Translations under genes and position numbers: made by a program
NCBI RefSeq assembly: GCF_004912195.1
Contig: NZ_STGW01000002.1
Span: 267,836-300,139, forward strand
DNA from: Nocardioides caeni
Lineage (GTDB): Bacteria; Actinomycetota; Actinomycetes; Propionibacteriales; Nocardioidaceae
Direction: 5' to 3'
DNA: 32,304 bases
Shown here: one piece after another, positions 19,782 through 27,639 of the stretch
Layout: each line of letters begins with the position of its first letter
Position numbering within the stretch: position 1 is the stretch's first letter
The notes under the pieces: model-generated
Databases searched by the model: none
Told to the model about the DNA's origin: nothing
What the model saw: only the letters and a program-made list of their open reading frames with translations

Positions 19782-20438
19782 ATGAGCAGTCCGCACGACG
19801 GCGGCTACCACGGCTACCAGCCGCCGTCGAACCCTTACGGCGGCGAGCCCGGGCCCTACGGCCAGGGTCCGGCTCAGCCGTACGACGGCCTGTCGATCGC
19901 CGCGCTCGCGGCCTCACTCACCTGCTGCGCGGGCCCGATCGCTGTCGGGCTCGGTATCGCCGGGATCGTGCGCACCCGCGCCGGAGCCCGACGTGGACGG
20001 GGCCTCGCCGTCGCGGGCCTGGTGGTCGGGGTGCTCGCCTCGGTCGCGCTGGCGGCCGCGCTGGTCGGGTTCGTGTGGATCGGCTTCAACACCGTCCCGG
20101 AGGACGAGGCCGAGGTCGGCGACTGCATCGACGTCAGCACGCTGTTCGGATCCAACGACCTGTGGTCGGCAGACTGCGACGAGGACCACGACGCCGAGGT
20201 CTTCGTCGCCGAGCGGATCGACTCGGAGGCGACCGACCGCCTCGACCTGGTCAGCCTGACCACCTTCTGCGAGGAGCTGGTCCCGGCGGAGTACGCCGCC
20301 GTCGTCCAGGACAGCACCTACCGCGTCGACTGGTCGACGGACGCCTTCGATGATGCTGACCCTGACGTCGGCGACCACCTCGTGTGCTACCTCGAGCGGA
20401 CCGACGGGGAGAAGCTCGACGAGCCGCTATTGCGCTGA
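19782..20438 (+). CDS. DUF4190 / septum-formation-like membrane protein, copy 2
   Basis: This 218-aa paralogue of the preceding gene shares its layout. It has a Tyr/Gly/Pro-rich tail (1-35), two membrane helices (37-62 with CC at 48-49, and 74-102) around a basic RTRAGARRGRG loop, and an external domain. The external domain has EVGDCIDV (Cys115), SADCDEDHDAEVFV (Cys132) and later Cys163 and about Cys206. The ATG at 19782 is 4 nt after the previous stop. An upstream in-frame start at 19725 would overlap the previous gene with unrelated sequence. The tail is shorter and lacks the GGGY run. Cysteine spacing is kept, so the fold is probably conserved while the external faces have diverged. It converges on the radical SAM gene 20 bp away. 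Confidence 0.85.
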   Translation: MSSPHDGGYHGYQPPSNPYGGEPGPYGQGPAQPYDGLSIAALAASLTCCAGPIAVGLGIAGIVRTRAGARRGRGLAVAGLVVGVLASVALAAALVGFVWIGFNTVPEDEAEVGDCIDVSTLFGSNDLWSADCDEDHDAEVFVAERIDSEATDRLDLVSLTTFCEELVPAEYAAVVQDSTYRVDWSTDAFDDADPDVGDHLVCYLERTDGEKLDEPLLR

Positions 20439-20458
20439 CCGCGGAGCAGAGCGGAGGT

Positions 20459-22429
20459 TCAGACGACGCTGAGCGGCAACAGCTTCTGCCCCGTCGGGCC
20501 GATCTGGATCTCGGTGCCCATCTCCGGGCACACGCCGCAGTCGTAGCACGGGGTCCAGCGGCAGTCCTCGACCTCGATGTCCTGGCCGTCGGCCGCCGCG
20601 AGGGCGTCCTCCCAGTCGGCCCACAGCCAGTCCTTGTCGAGACCGGAGTCGAGGTGGTCCCAGGGCAGGACCTCGTCGTAGCCACGCTCACGCGTGGTGA
20701 ACCAGTCGAGGTCGACGCCGGTGCCGGCGAGCGCCGTCTCGGCGGCCGCCGCCCAGCGCTCGTAGGAGAAGTGCTCGCTCCAGCCGTCGAACCGGCCGCC
20801 ATCGCGCCACACCTGCTCGATGATCCGCCCGACCCTGCGGTCGCCGCGGGAGAGGAGTCCCTCGATCTGGCCGGGCTGGCCGTCGTGGTAGCGGAAGCCG
20901 ATCGCGCGGCCGTAGCGCTTGTCCTCCCGCACCGTGTCGCGCAGCTTGCGCAACCGCTCGTCGGTCGTCGTCGGGTCGAGCTGCGAGGCCCACTGGAACG
21001 GAGTGTGCGGCTTGGGCACGAACCCGCCGATCGAGACGGTGCAGCGGATGTCGTTGCGCCCCGACACCTCGCGGCCGGTCGCAATGACGCGCTTGGCGAG
21101 GTCGGCGATCTGCAGCACGTCCTCGTCGGTCTCGGTCGGCAGGCCGCACATGAAGTAGAGCTTCACCTGCCGCCAGCCGTGGGAGTAGGCCGTCGCGACG
21201 GTGCGGATCAGGTCGTCCTCGGAGACCATCTTGTTGATGACCTTGCGCATCCGCTCGCTGCCGCCCTCCGGCGCGAACGTCAGCCCGGAGCGGCGTCCGT
21301 TGCGGGAGAACTCGTTGGCGAGGGTGATGTTGAAGGCGTCGACACGCGTGCTCGGCAACGACAGGGAGACGTTGGAGCCCTCGTAGCGGTCGGCGAGACC
21401 GGAGGCGACGTCGCCGATCTCGGTGTGGTCGGCCGAGCTCAGCGAGAGCAGGCCCACCTCCTCGAAGCCGGTCTTCTTGATGCCGTTGTCGACCATCGCG
21501 CCGATCGTCTCGATGGAGCGCTCGCGCACCGGGCGGGTGATCATCCCGGCCTGGCAGAAGCGGCAGCCGCGGGTGCAGCCGCGGAAGATCTCGACGCTGA
21601 ACCGCTCGTGCACGGTCTCGGCGAGCGGCACGAGTGGGTTGCGCGGGTAGGGCCACTGGTCGAGGTCCATCAGCGTGTGCTTGCGGACGCGGACCGGCGC
21701 CTCCGCGTGGTTGGGTACGACGGCCACGAGCATGCCGTCGGCGTCGTACTCGGCGTCATAGAAGCGCGGCACGTAGACCGTGCCCGAGACGGCGAGGCGG
21801 CGCAGCAGCTCGATGCGCCCGCCCGGGGAGCCCTCGCCCTTCCACTCGCGCACGACCTCGGAGATCTTGAGCACGACCTCCTCGCCGTCGCCGAGGACGG
21901 CGGCGTCGACGAAGTCGGCGATGGGCTCGGGGTTGAACGCCGCATGGCCGCCGGCGACGACGACCGGGTGGGTCTCGTCGCGGTCGACGGCGTGCAACGG
22001 GATGCCGGCGAGATCGAGGGCGGTGAGCAGGTTGGTGTAGCCGAGCTCGGTCGAGAAGCTGATGCCGAAGAGGTCGAAGGCGCCGACGGGGCGGTGGCTG
22101 TCGACGGTGAACTGCGGGATGCCCTGCTCGCGCAGGACCTTCTCCATGTCGGGCCACACCGCATAGGTGCGCTCGGCGAGGATCCAGTCGCGCTCGTTGA
22201 GCACCTCGTAGAGGATCTGCACGCCCTGGTTGGGCAGGCCGACCTCATAGGCGTCGGGATACATCAGCGCCCAGCGCACGGTCGGGCCGCCGTCCTCGGA
22301 CGCGGCGGCGCAGTCCCAGTCCTTGGTGACCATGTTGAGCTCGCCACCGACGTACTGGATCGGCTTGGAGACCGACAGCAGATGGGGCTCCAGCCGGGGG
22401 AAGACGGACTCGACGGACGCGGCGGACAT
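20459..22429 (-). CDS. TIGR03960 B12-binding-domain radical SAM protein
   Basis: This 656-aa protein has an N-terminal cobalamin-binding-like Rossmann domain (about 50-200, FGISFSTELGYTNLL ... VVAGGHAAFNPEP). The radical SAM barrel carries FRGCTRGCRFCQAGM; Cys285, 289 and 292 ligate the [4Fe-4S] cluster that cleaves S-adenosylmethionine. The tail has four closely spaced cysteines (CRWTPCYDCGVC, about 626-637) that could bind a second metal centre. The reaction is not established, although the family is widespread with TIGR03936. The start is ATG 22429, giving MSAASVESVFPRLE: TAGAAT ends 7 nt before it. An in-frame ATG 39 nt upstream lacks both a Shine-Dalgarno and a -10 box. Confidence 0.93.
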   Translation of the reverse strand: MSAASVESVFPRLEPHLLSVSKPIQYVGGELNMVTKDWDCAAASEDGGPTVRWALMYPDAYEVGLPNQGVQILYEVLNERDWILAERTYAVWPDMEKVLREQGIPQFTVDSHRPVGAFDLFGISFSTELGYTNLLTALDLAGIPLHAVDRDETHPVVVAGGHAAFNPEPIADFVDAAVLGDGEEVVLKISEVVREWKGEGSPGGRIELLRRLAVSGTVYVPRFYDAEYDADGMLVAVVPNHAEAPVRVRKHTLMDLDQWPYPRNPLVPLAETVHERFSVEIFRGCTRGCRFCQAGMITRPVRERSIETIGAMVDNGIKKTGFEEVGLLSLSSADHTEIGDVASGLADRYEGSNVSLSLPSTRVDAFNITLANEFSRNGRRSGLTFAPEGGSERMRKVINKMVSEDDLIRTVATAYSHGWRQVKLYFMCGLPTETDEDVLQIADLAKRVIATGREVSGRNDIRCTVSIGGFVPKPHTPFQWASQLDPTTTDERLRKLRDTVREDKRYGRAIGFRYHDGQPGQIEGLLSRGDRRVGRIIEQVWRDGGRFDGWSEHFSYERWAAAAETALAGTGVDLDWFTTRERGYDEVLPWDHLDSGLDKDWLWADWEDALAAADGQDIEVEDCRWTPCYDCGVCPEMGTEIQIGPTGQKLLPLSVV

Positions 22430-22436
22430 GGGTCGG

Positions 22437-22442
22437 ATTCTA
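22437..22442 (-). promoter_or_regulatory. -10 element for leaderless radical SAM gene
   Basis: TAGAAT (5 of 6 consensus bases) on the minus strand is followed by 7 nt and the ATG at 22429. It supports the shorter of two possible starts. Confidence 0.65.
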
Positions 22443-22498
22443 CGGCCGGCCCGGTCCGCGGCGGACATCCGCGGATCAGACGGTCACGACCCGCTCGA

Positions 22499-22504
22499 TA
22501 GGAT
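22499..22504 (+). promoter_or_regulatory. -10 element for leaderless antiporter gene
   Basis: TAGGAT is followed by 6 nt and the ATG at 22511. It is divergent from the radical SAM promoter 57 bp away. Confidence 0.55.
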
Positions 22505-22510
22505 CGCGCC

Positions 22511-23629
22511 ATGAGTGCCTCCACCTCGGGTCGGCTCGGGTGGACGGTGTTCACCCCGCCGATCGCCGCCATCGTGCTGGCGTTCTCGTGGGGCACCCAC
22601 CCCGAGCCGGTGGTCGCGGCCCTCATCGGCATCGCGCTGATCGGCGCCGTCCTGGCCGGCGTCCACCATGCCGAGGTCGTCGCCCACAAGGTCGGCGAGC
22701 CCTTCGGATCGTTGCTCCTCGCCGTGGCGGTGACGGTCATCGAGGTCGGCCTGATCGTGATGCTGATGGTGTCGGGCAACGGCGAGACGTCCACCTTGGC
22801 GCGCGACACCGTCTTCGCTGCCGTGATGATCACGGTCAACGGCATCGTGGGGCTCGCCCTCGTGGTCGGCGCGCTGCGCCACCACCTCGCGGTCTTCAAT
22901 CCCGAGGGCACGGGGTCGGCCCTGGCGACGGTGATCACCCTGGCGGGCCTCACCCTGGTGGTGCCGACCTTCACCACCAGCGAGTCGGGTCCGGTCCTGA
23001 CCGGCTCCCAGCTGACCTTCGCCGCGCTCGCGTCGCTCGGGCTCTATGGCTCCTTCGTCTTCACGCAGACGGTGCGTCACCGCGACTTCTTCCTGCCCAA
23101 CACCACGGCCACGCCCGGCGGCTGGACGCCCGACGACGATGCCGACGGCGACGGACATGCCGATCCACCGACCAACCGCGAGGCATGGACCAGCGTCGGC
23201 CTGCTGGTGCTCTCGCTGCTGACCGTGGTCGGGCTGGCGAAGGTCGAGTCCTACTCGATCGAGGACGCCGTGGACTGGTTCGGCTTCCCCCACGCCGTGG
23301 TCGGCGTCGTGATCGCGCTGCTGGTGCTGGCGCCCGAGACCATCGCCGCGGTGCGGGCGGCCGTGCGCGACCGCGTGCAGATCAGCCTCAACCTCGCCTA
23401 CGGCTCGGCGATGGCCTCGATCGGCCTCACCATCCCCGCCATCGCCGTCGCCTCCATCTGGCTCGAGGGCGACCTGGCGCTGGGCCTGGAGCCGCTGCAG
23501 CTGGTGTTGCTGTTCCTCTCCGCCGTCGTCGGCGTCCTGACGGTGGTGCCGGGTCGCGCGAAGCCGATGAACGGCATCGTCCACCTGATCCTGTTCGCCG
23601 CCTTCATCCTGCTGACCGTCGCGCCATGA
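22511..23629 (+). CDS. chaA: Ca2+/H+ (Na+/K+:H+) antiporter, ChaA/CaCA family
   Basis: This 372-aa polytopic membrane protein has about 10-11 helices in two inverted halves. It carries the paired alpha-repeats of cation/Ca2+ exchangers. The first is GEPFGSLLLAVAVTVIEVGLI (about 62-82), with the transport Glu in VIEV. The second is NLAYGSAMASIGLTIPAIA (about 295-313), preceded by VLAPETIAAV. It matches E. coli ChaA in length and in the GEPFG motif. A loop at about 202-219 is Asp/His-rich (DDDADGDGHAD), a possible cation-binding or regulatory segment. ChaA proteins expel Ca2+, Na+ or K+ in exchange for H+. Its stop overlaps the next start (ATGA), so it is co-translated with the HxHP lipoprotein, an unusual partner. 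Confidence 0.93.
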   Translation: MSASTSGRLGWTVFTPPIAAIVLAFSWGTHPEPVVAALIGIALIGAVLAGVHHAEVVAHKVGEPFGSLLLAVAVTVIEVGLIVMLMVSGNGETSTLARDTVFAAVMITVNGIVGLALVVGALRHHLAVFNPEGTGSALATVITLAGLTLVVPTFTTSESGPVLTGSQLTFAALASLGLYGSFVFTQTVRHRDFFLPNTTATPGGWTPDDDADGDGHADPPTNREAWTSVGLLVLSLLTVVGLAKVESYSIEDAVDWFGFPHAVVGVVIALLVLAPETIAAVRAAVRDRVQISLNLAYGSAMASIGLTIPAIAVASIWLEGDLALGLEPLQLVLLFLSAVVGVLTVVPGRAKPMNGIVHLILFAAFILLTVAP

Positions 23630-24522
23630 CCCGCGGCCGCAGCCTGAGCCTCGCCACGGCGGCACTTCTGGCGCTGACCCTTGCCGCCTGCGGCGACGAC
23701 GAGCCCGTCAATGACGGCGACAGCAGCGACCGGATCGTGCTGACCCCGCCCGAGGAGGGTGCCTCCCACATCCACGCCCCCGGCCAGGAGCACGGCGGCG
23801 CGCCGCTCGGCGACGGCACCCGGGCGACGGCGGGCGGCTACACGATGGCCGATGTCGCGCTGCCCGGCGCCGACCAGCCGGGCGAAGTGGCCTTCCGGAT
23901 CCTGGGCGAGGACGGTGAGCCACTGACGTCGTACGTCGAGGAGCAGACCAAGCTGCTCCACCTCTACGTCGTCCGCGTCGACCTGGGCGGCTTCCGCCAC
24001 CTGCATCCCACTCTCGACGACGACGGCACCTGGCGGGCCCAGGTCGACCTGGACGCACCGGGCCAGTGGCGGGTGATCGCCGAATTCATGCCGGGGGGCG
24101 CGGCCCAGGCCGTCGTGGTCGGCCAGCAGCTCAGCGTCGCAGGCGACACCTCCGCGCCCGCGGAGATCCCCCGCGGCGATGAAGGACTGACCAGCGACGA
24201 CGGCGTGGCCCGCGTCGAGGTGCTCGGCGGAGCCGCGGTCGACGACAACGGCCGACTGCAGCTGTCGGTCACCGACCTCGACGGCGCGCCGCTCACGCTC
24301 GGGAGCTACCTCGGCACGTCGGCCCACCTGACCGGCTTCGCGCTCGACACCGACGCGTTCGTCCACGTGCATCCCTATGGCGCTCCCGAGATCACCGACG
24401 ACGGCACGGTGCTGACGTTCCACACCACGTTCACCACGCCCGGCGACTACCGGATGTTCCTGCAGTTCCGCGTCGACGGCCTGCTGCACCAGGTGGCGGT
24501 CACCGTGCCGGTCAGCGACTGA
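23626..24522 (+). CDS. His-rich lipoprotein with duplicated HxHP domain (putative metal binder)
   Basis: This 298-aa exported lipoprotein has signal peptide 1-21 and lipobox LAAC (Cys22). An acidic linker with HIHAPGQEH (48-56) leads to two homologous domains. Domain 1: LHLYVV (His112), FRHLHP (His125, His127), DDDG, PGQWR (145-149). Domain 2: AHLTGF (His234), FVHVHP (His247, His249), DDG, PGDYR (272-276). The first-His to HxHP spacing is 13 residues in both, and the copies are 122 residues apart. This argues for an ancient duplication with a conserved metal-type site. I do not know a named function. The 4-nt overlap with chaA and convergence on copC-copD/ycnI suggest envelope copper or other cation handling. 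The last 11 bp overlap the convergent copC-copD gene. Confidence 0.82.
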   Translation: MTRGRSLSLATAALLALTLAACGDDEPVNDGDSSDRIVLTPPEEGASHIHAPGQEHGGAPLGDGTRATAGGYTMADVALPGADQPGEVAFRILGEDGEPLTSYVEEQTKLLHLYVVRVDLGGFRHLHPTLDDDGTWRAQVDLDAPGQWRVIAEFMPGGAAQAVVVGQQLSVAGDTSAPAEIPRGDEGLTSDDGVARVEVLGGAAVDDNGRLQLSVTDLDGAPLTLGSYLGTSAHLTGFALDTDAFVHVHPYGAPEITDDGTVLTFHTTFTTPGDYRMFLQFRVDGLLHQVAVTVPVSD

Positions 24523-26158
24523 CGCTGACCTCGAGCGTCGTCACGGGGGACGTGAACTCGTCGACCGGGACGCTGACCTGCAGGTCCCACGTGCCAGCGA
24601 CCGGGAACACGACGTCGGCGGTGTAGGTGCCGGTCGCGCTCGGCACCAGCGGGATCTCCCCGAGGTCGATGGTCTCCGAGCGCAGCTCGACGGCGGGCGC
24701 GTCGTAGAGGTCGAGCGGCTCTCCGGCGGGGTCCTGGACCTGCACGATCAGTCGGCGTTGCAGACCCGGCCCGGCGTCGAGCACCGCCAGCACGCGGTGG
24801 TCCTCCCCCGCGGCCGCGGCCACGACGCCGGTGTCGGCGGTCGCCGGCCCCGCCTCCCCCGTGCCGCCGGGCGGCTTCTGGGTGAGGAAGCCGGTCACGG
24901 CGAGCACGGCGACCAGCAGGCCGGCCTCGACCACCACGACCCGTCCCACGCAGGCCGCGGCGCGACGACGGCCGTCGTGCCCGCCCTCGGCCCGCACGAG
25001 CGGCACCAGCCGGAAGCGGTTGTAGGCCGCAACGGCCACGAGCACGGTCACCAGCGCGAGCTTGGCCAGGAGCAGACGTCCCCAGGTCTCCTCGACGAGC
25101 CCCGACCAGCTGCCGAGGATCCGCCAGCCCATCAGCACACCGCTGACGCCGAGGACGGCGAGCAGGCCGGCGGCCACGGTGGAGAAGCGGGTCAGCAGCA
25201 GCGCGGCGTCGCGCGGACGGCCGGCGATCGCGGGCAGGCTCAGTGCGAGCCCGACGAGACCGCCCAGCCAGACCGCCCCCGCCGAGAGATGGAGGGCGTC
25301 GGTGACGACCAGCAGGGCGCTGGGCTCGTAGGCGCGGGTGTGGCCCACGAGCGCAGGCGACCAGACCGCGAGCGCGGCCAGCAGGTCGCCGGTGAGGGTC
25401 GAGCGCTCGCGTCCGGCGAGGGCGACCGCGACGCCGAGCCCGACGGCCTGCAGCAGGAGGACGACGATGTCGTCGGTGACCAGCGCCGGGTCGACGACCG
25501 CCGGGTCGAGGAGACCGGAGAGGCCGGAACCGAGCTGATAGGCCCCCGCCAGGGGTACGGCGAGCGCGGCCGCGGTGACCGCGACGACCGCGGCAGCCCG
25601 CAGCAGGCGAAGCAGCCGGCGTCGTACGGGCTCGGGCAGGCGCACTCCTCGCGCCGTCCAGCCGAGGAAGACCACCAGCCCGCCGGCGAGCAGGAGCGCG
25701 ACGTAGTCGGCGGCGTGGACGACCGCCTGGACGGTGGCCAACGCCCCCGGGTCGGCCGGGGCGAGGTCCGGGGGCTTCACCTCGAGGCTCGGCTCACCGA
25801 CGTGGAACGTGAGCGAGCCGGCGATCGGGTGGCCGTCGGCGGACACCACGCGCCACGTGACGACGTAGGTGCCGTCGCCCAGCTCGCCCGGCAGCTCGCC
25901 CGTCACCTCGGCGCCGGAGGCCGCTGCGTCGATCTCGACCGGCTGCCCGGAGGCGTCGAAGGCCAGCAGGCCGTCCGGGACCAGCTGGACGGCCTCGTCG
26001 AACGTGAACGTCACCGACGACGGCGCGCCGGGCAGGATCGCCCCCTCGGCCGGGTCGGAGGAGACGAGTGTGGCGTGTGCCGACGCCGGCACCGCCGTCC
26101 CCAGGACCGCGAGCACGGCCCCCAGGACGGCGAGCAGCAGCGCCGGCACACGCCTCAT
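24512..26158 (-). CDS. CopC-CopD fusion copper resistance/import protein
   Basis: This 548-aa protein fuses two copper proteins. Signal peptide 1-27 ends ASA, so mature CopC begins with His28 (HATLVSSDPAEG), the N-terminal Cu(II) ligand. DGHP (Asp108, His110) supplies further expected ligands of the CopC site. From about 145 a CopD-like region has eight or so membrane helices with conserved histidines (AVVHAADYVALL, VGHTRAYEPSALLVVTDALHLSAGAVWLGGLVG). A C-terminal extracytoplasmic beta-domain (about 450-548) resembles the YtkA-like domain seen in such fusions. Its likely role is binding copper outside and passing it through the membrane. It starts 3 nt after the ycnI stop on the same strand, and its 3' end overlaps the lipoprotein gene by 11 bp. 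Confidence 0.94.
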   Translation of the reverse strand: MRRVPALLLAVLGAVLAVLGTAVPASAHATLVSSDPAEGAILPGAPSSVTFTFDEAVQLVPDGLLAFDASGQPVEIDAAASGAEVTGELPGELGDGTYVVTWRVVSADGHPIAGSLTFHVGEPSLEVKPPDLAPADPGALATVQAVVHAADYVALLLAGGLVVFLGWTARGVRLPEPVRRRLLRLLRAAAVVAVTAAALAVPLAGAYQLGSGLSGLLDPAVVDPALVTDDIVVLLLQAVGLGVAVALAGRERSTLTGDLLAALAVWSPALVGHTRAYEPSALLVVTDALHLSAGAVWLGGLVGLALSLPAIAGRPRDAALLLTRFSTVAAGLLAVLGVSGVLMGWRILGSWSGLVEETWGRLLLAKLALVTVLVAVAAYNRFRLVPLVRAEGGHDGRRRAAACVGRVVVVEAGLLVAVLAVTGFLTQKPPGGTGEAGPATADTGVVAAAAGEDHRVLAVLDAGPGLQRRLIVQVQDPAGEPLDLYDAPAVELRSETIDLGEIPLVPSATGTYTADVVFPVAGTWDLQVSVPVDEFTSPVTTLEVSVSR

Positions 26159-26161
26159 CGA

Positions 26162-26902
26162 TCAGGCCCTGCGGCCGGAGCGGGCCAGGGCCACGCCACC
26201 GAGGGCGAGACCGCCGATGCCGGCCACGAGGCCGCCGATGGCCAGGCCCTGGGCCGAGTCGTCGTTGTCCTCGGCCGCGGCGTCGGCGTCACCCGACTCG
26301 TCGCCCGACGCGTCGGATCCCTCGGCGTCGTCCGTGTCGTCGGAGTGCCCGTGGCCGTCAGCGGAGGCCTCGGTGATCGTCAGCACCGGCGCCGGGCTGG
26401 CGAGCTCCTCGGCGTCCTGGCCCTCGGCGGCGAGCTCGGTCCAGCCGGTCTGGCCCTCGACACAGGACTGGACGACGGGGAAGGCGAGCGTCTTGCCGGC
26501 CGCGTCAGGCAGCTGGACCTGGAGGGCGACCGTGTCGCGGTAGCCGTCCTCGAGCGGGGTCTTCGCGGTGTAGACGACCTGGCTGACCCGCTCGGTCAGC
26601 TCGTTGCCGTGGGCGTCTTGGACCGGCTCGTCGAGCTTCTCGACGACTTTCTCGATCGTCCAGCCCGGGTTGATAGTCGGCGTGACGGCCGGGATCTCCT
26701 CGGGCAGCTGGATGGCCAGCTTCGTGGTGGGCGATCCCTCACAGCCGTGGCCCACGCTGAAGGTGAGCACGGCATAGGAGCCGGCTGCCGTCGTCGACGG
26801 CGTGACGGTGACGTGGGCGCTGGCGGCACCCGCGCTGAGCGCGACGATGCCGAGGGCGGCGGTCGTGGCGGCGATGGGCAGGGCGGTACGTCGGAACTGC
26901 AT
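26162..26902 (-). CDS. YcnI-like DUF1775 copper-binding membrane-anchored protein
   Basis: This 246-aa protein has a signal peptide ending ASA before His30 (HVTVTPSTTAAGS), so the mature N-terminus is a histidine. In YcnI proteins this His helps bind Cu(II) with a Trp; Trp81 (NPGWTIEK) or the Trp in GQTGWTELA is a candidate. Two cysteines (about 54 and 147) may pair. An acidic His/Asp/Ser linker (GHGHSDDTDDAEG) separates the domain from a C-terminal membrane helix (about 218-240) with a basic end (RSGRRA). A GAGAGGA lies 9-10 nt before the ATG. It forms an operon with copC-copD (3-nt gap), the usual partner. Confidence 0.94.
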   Translation of the reverse strand: MQFRRTALPIAATTAALGIVALSAGAASAHVTVTPSTTAAGSYAVLTFSVGHGCEGSPTTKLAIQLPEEIPAVTPTINPGWTIEKVVEKLDEPVQDAHGNELTERVSQVVYTAKTPLEDGYRDTVALQVQLPDAAGKTLAFPVVQSCVEGQTGWTELAAEGQDAEELASPAPVLTITEASADGHGHSDDTDDAEGSDASGDESGDADAAAEDNDDSAQGLAIGGLVAGIGGLALGGVALARSGRRA

Positions 26903-26940
26903 GGAAAGGGGTCCTCTCGGGAGGGTTGCTGGAGACGTGC

Positions 26941-26963
26941 GGGCAGCGGCGACTCGCCTGCCC
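26941..26963 (-). promoter_or_regulatory. Hairpin in the leader between the membrane-protein gene and ycnI
   Basis: GGGCA / TGCCC and GGCG / CGCC arms, with a 2-nt bulge and a 3-nt loop, form a stem of nine pairs about 40 nt before the ycnI start. No T-run follows. It may be an attenuator or RNA stabiliser. Confidence 0.35.
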
Positions 26964-26998
26964 CACGGCGCCAGGTCATCCCGGGCGGTTCAGGTGGG

Positions 26999-27574
26999 TC
27001 AGGCGGTCGCGAAGCGGTCAGCCGGAGGACCGCGGGTCGGCGCCGTCGCGAGGGCCCGGGCCCGGCGGACCGGGCCGTCAGTGGATCGGGACGTCGGGCG
27101 CGGCCTGTCGGGCACGCGGGCGAGGACCGGGTCGGACCACGCCACGACGATCGCGACGGAGCGGCGCCGCAGCGCCCACATGCCTCCGGCCACGACGACA
27201 GCCAGGACGTGGGCGACCAGCATCGCCGGCGAGAGGCCGAGGAGGCCTCCGGTCATCGCGCCCGTCACGCCGGCAGCGCCCGTCGCGGCCAGGTGGGCAT
27301 CGTGGTGGCCGGGACTGAGCGCCACCAGCCACGCGTGGCCGAGCACCTGCGCGACCAGGAGCAGCGGTCCCACCGTCCGGATGCTGGCGCGATGGCGCAG
27401 CACGGCCACGCTGGCGCCGTAGACGAGGACGCCGAAGGCGGCCAGCCAGGCCGCGGACGGGACCTCGCCGCCAGCGGCCGCGTGGGCGAGGGCGAGGGCC
27501 GTCACGCTCTCGAGGGTGCTGAGCAGCGCCGGGATCGCCACGCGGGAGCGCGGCAGGCGGCGGACGGTCAGCAC
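26999..27574 (-). CDS. Small polytopic membrane protein with membrane-embedded histidines, function unknown
   Basis: This 191-aa protein belongs to no family I recognise. About four hydrophobic segments are visible: 13-35, 41-60, 68-86 and 112-134. Histidines sit in or near them (31, 80, 90, 91, 94, 122), including [10 protein letters not shown] at the end of the third segment. The C-terminal 45 residues are Arg/Pro/Thr-rich and probably disordered. The GTG at 27574 is preferred because CAAGAT ends 6 nt before it, the same leaderless pattern as ligA. The GGAGG adjoining the GTG is too close to act as a Shine-Dalgarno. An alternative GTG is at 27541. It lies 96 bp upstream of ycnI on the same strand, suggesting a third member of the copper module. 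It is divergent from dapD. Confidence 0.65.
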   Translation of the reverse strand: MLTVRRLPRSRVAIPALLSTLESVTALALAHAAAGGEVPSAAWLAAFGVLVYGASVAVLRHRASIRTVGPLLLVAQVLGHAWLVALSPGHHDAHLAATGAAGVTGAMTGGLLGLSPAMLVAHVLAVVVAGGMWALRRRSVAIVVAWSDPVLARVPDRPRPTSRSTDGPVRRARALATAPTRGPPADRFATA

Positions 27575-27625
27575 CCCTCCATCTTGCCGGATGCCCCTCG
27601 ACCTGTCGGCATCGACGGTCCGGCC

Positions 27626-27631
27626 TAGAAT
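27626..27631 (+). promoter_or_regulatory. -10 element for near-leaderless dapD
   Basis: TAGAAT (5 of 6) is followed by 8 nt and GTG at 27640. No convincing -35 or Shine-Dalgarno is seen. Confidence 0.6.
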
Positions 27632-27639
27632 CAGGCCAC

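Noticed and set aside
20384..22501. 705-codon plus-strand open frame opposite the radical SAM gene
   Set aside because: Antisense shadow; the minus-strand product has the CxxxCxxC motif and a family-typical length.
24512..24522. 11-bp overlap of convergent genes as evidence of a frameshift
   Set aside because: Both C-termini are complete and plausible; short convergent overlaps are common in compact genomes.
24758..27628. 956-codon plus-strand open frame opposite copC-copD, ycnI and the membrane protein
   Set aside because: It spans three minus-strand genes with signal peptides and known domains. Its translation is His/Arg/Gly/Glu-rich low complexity.
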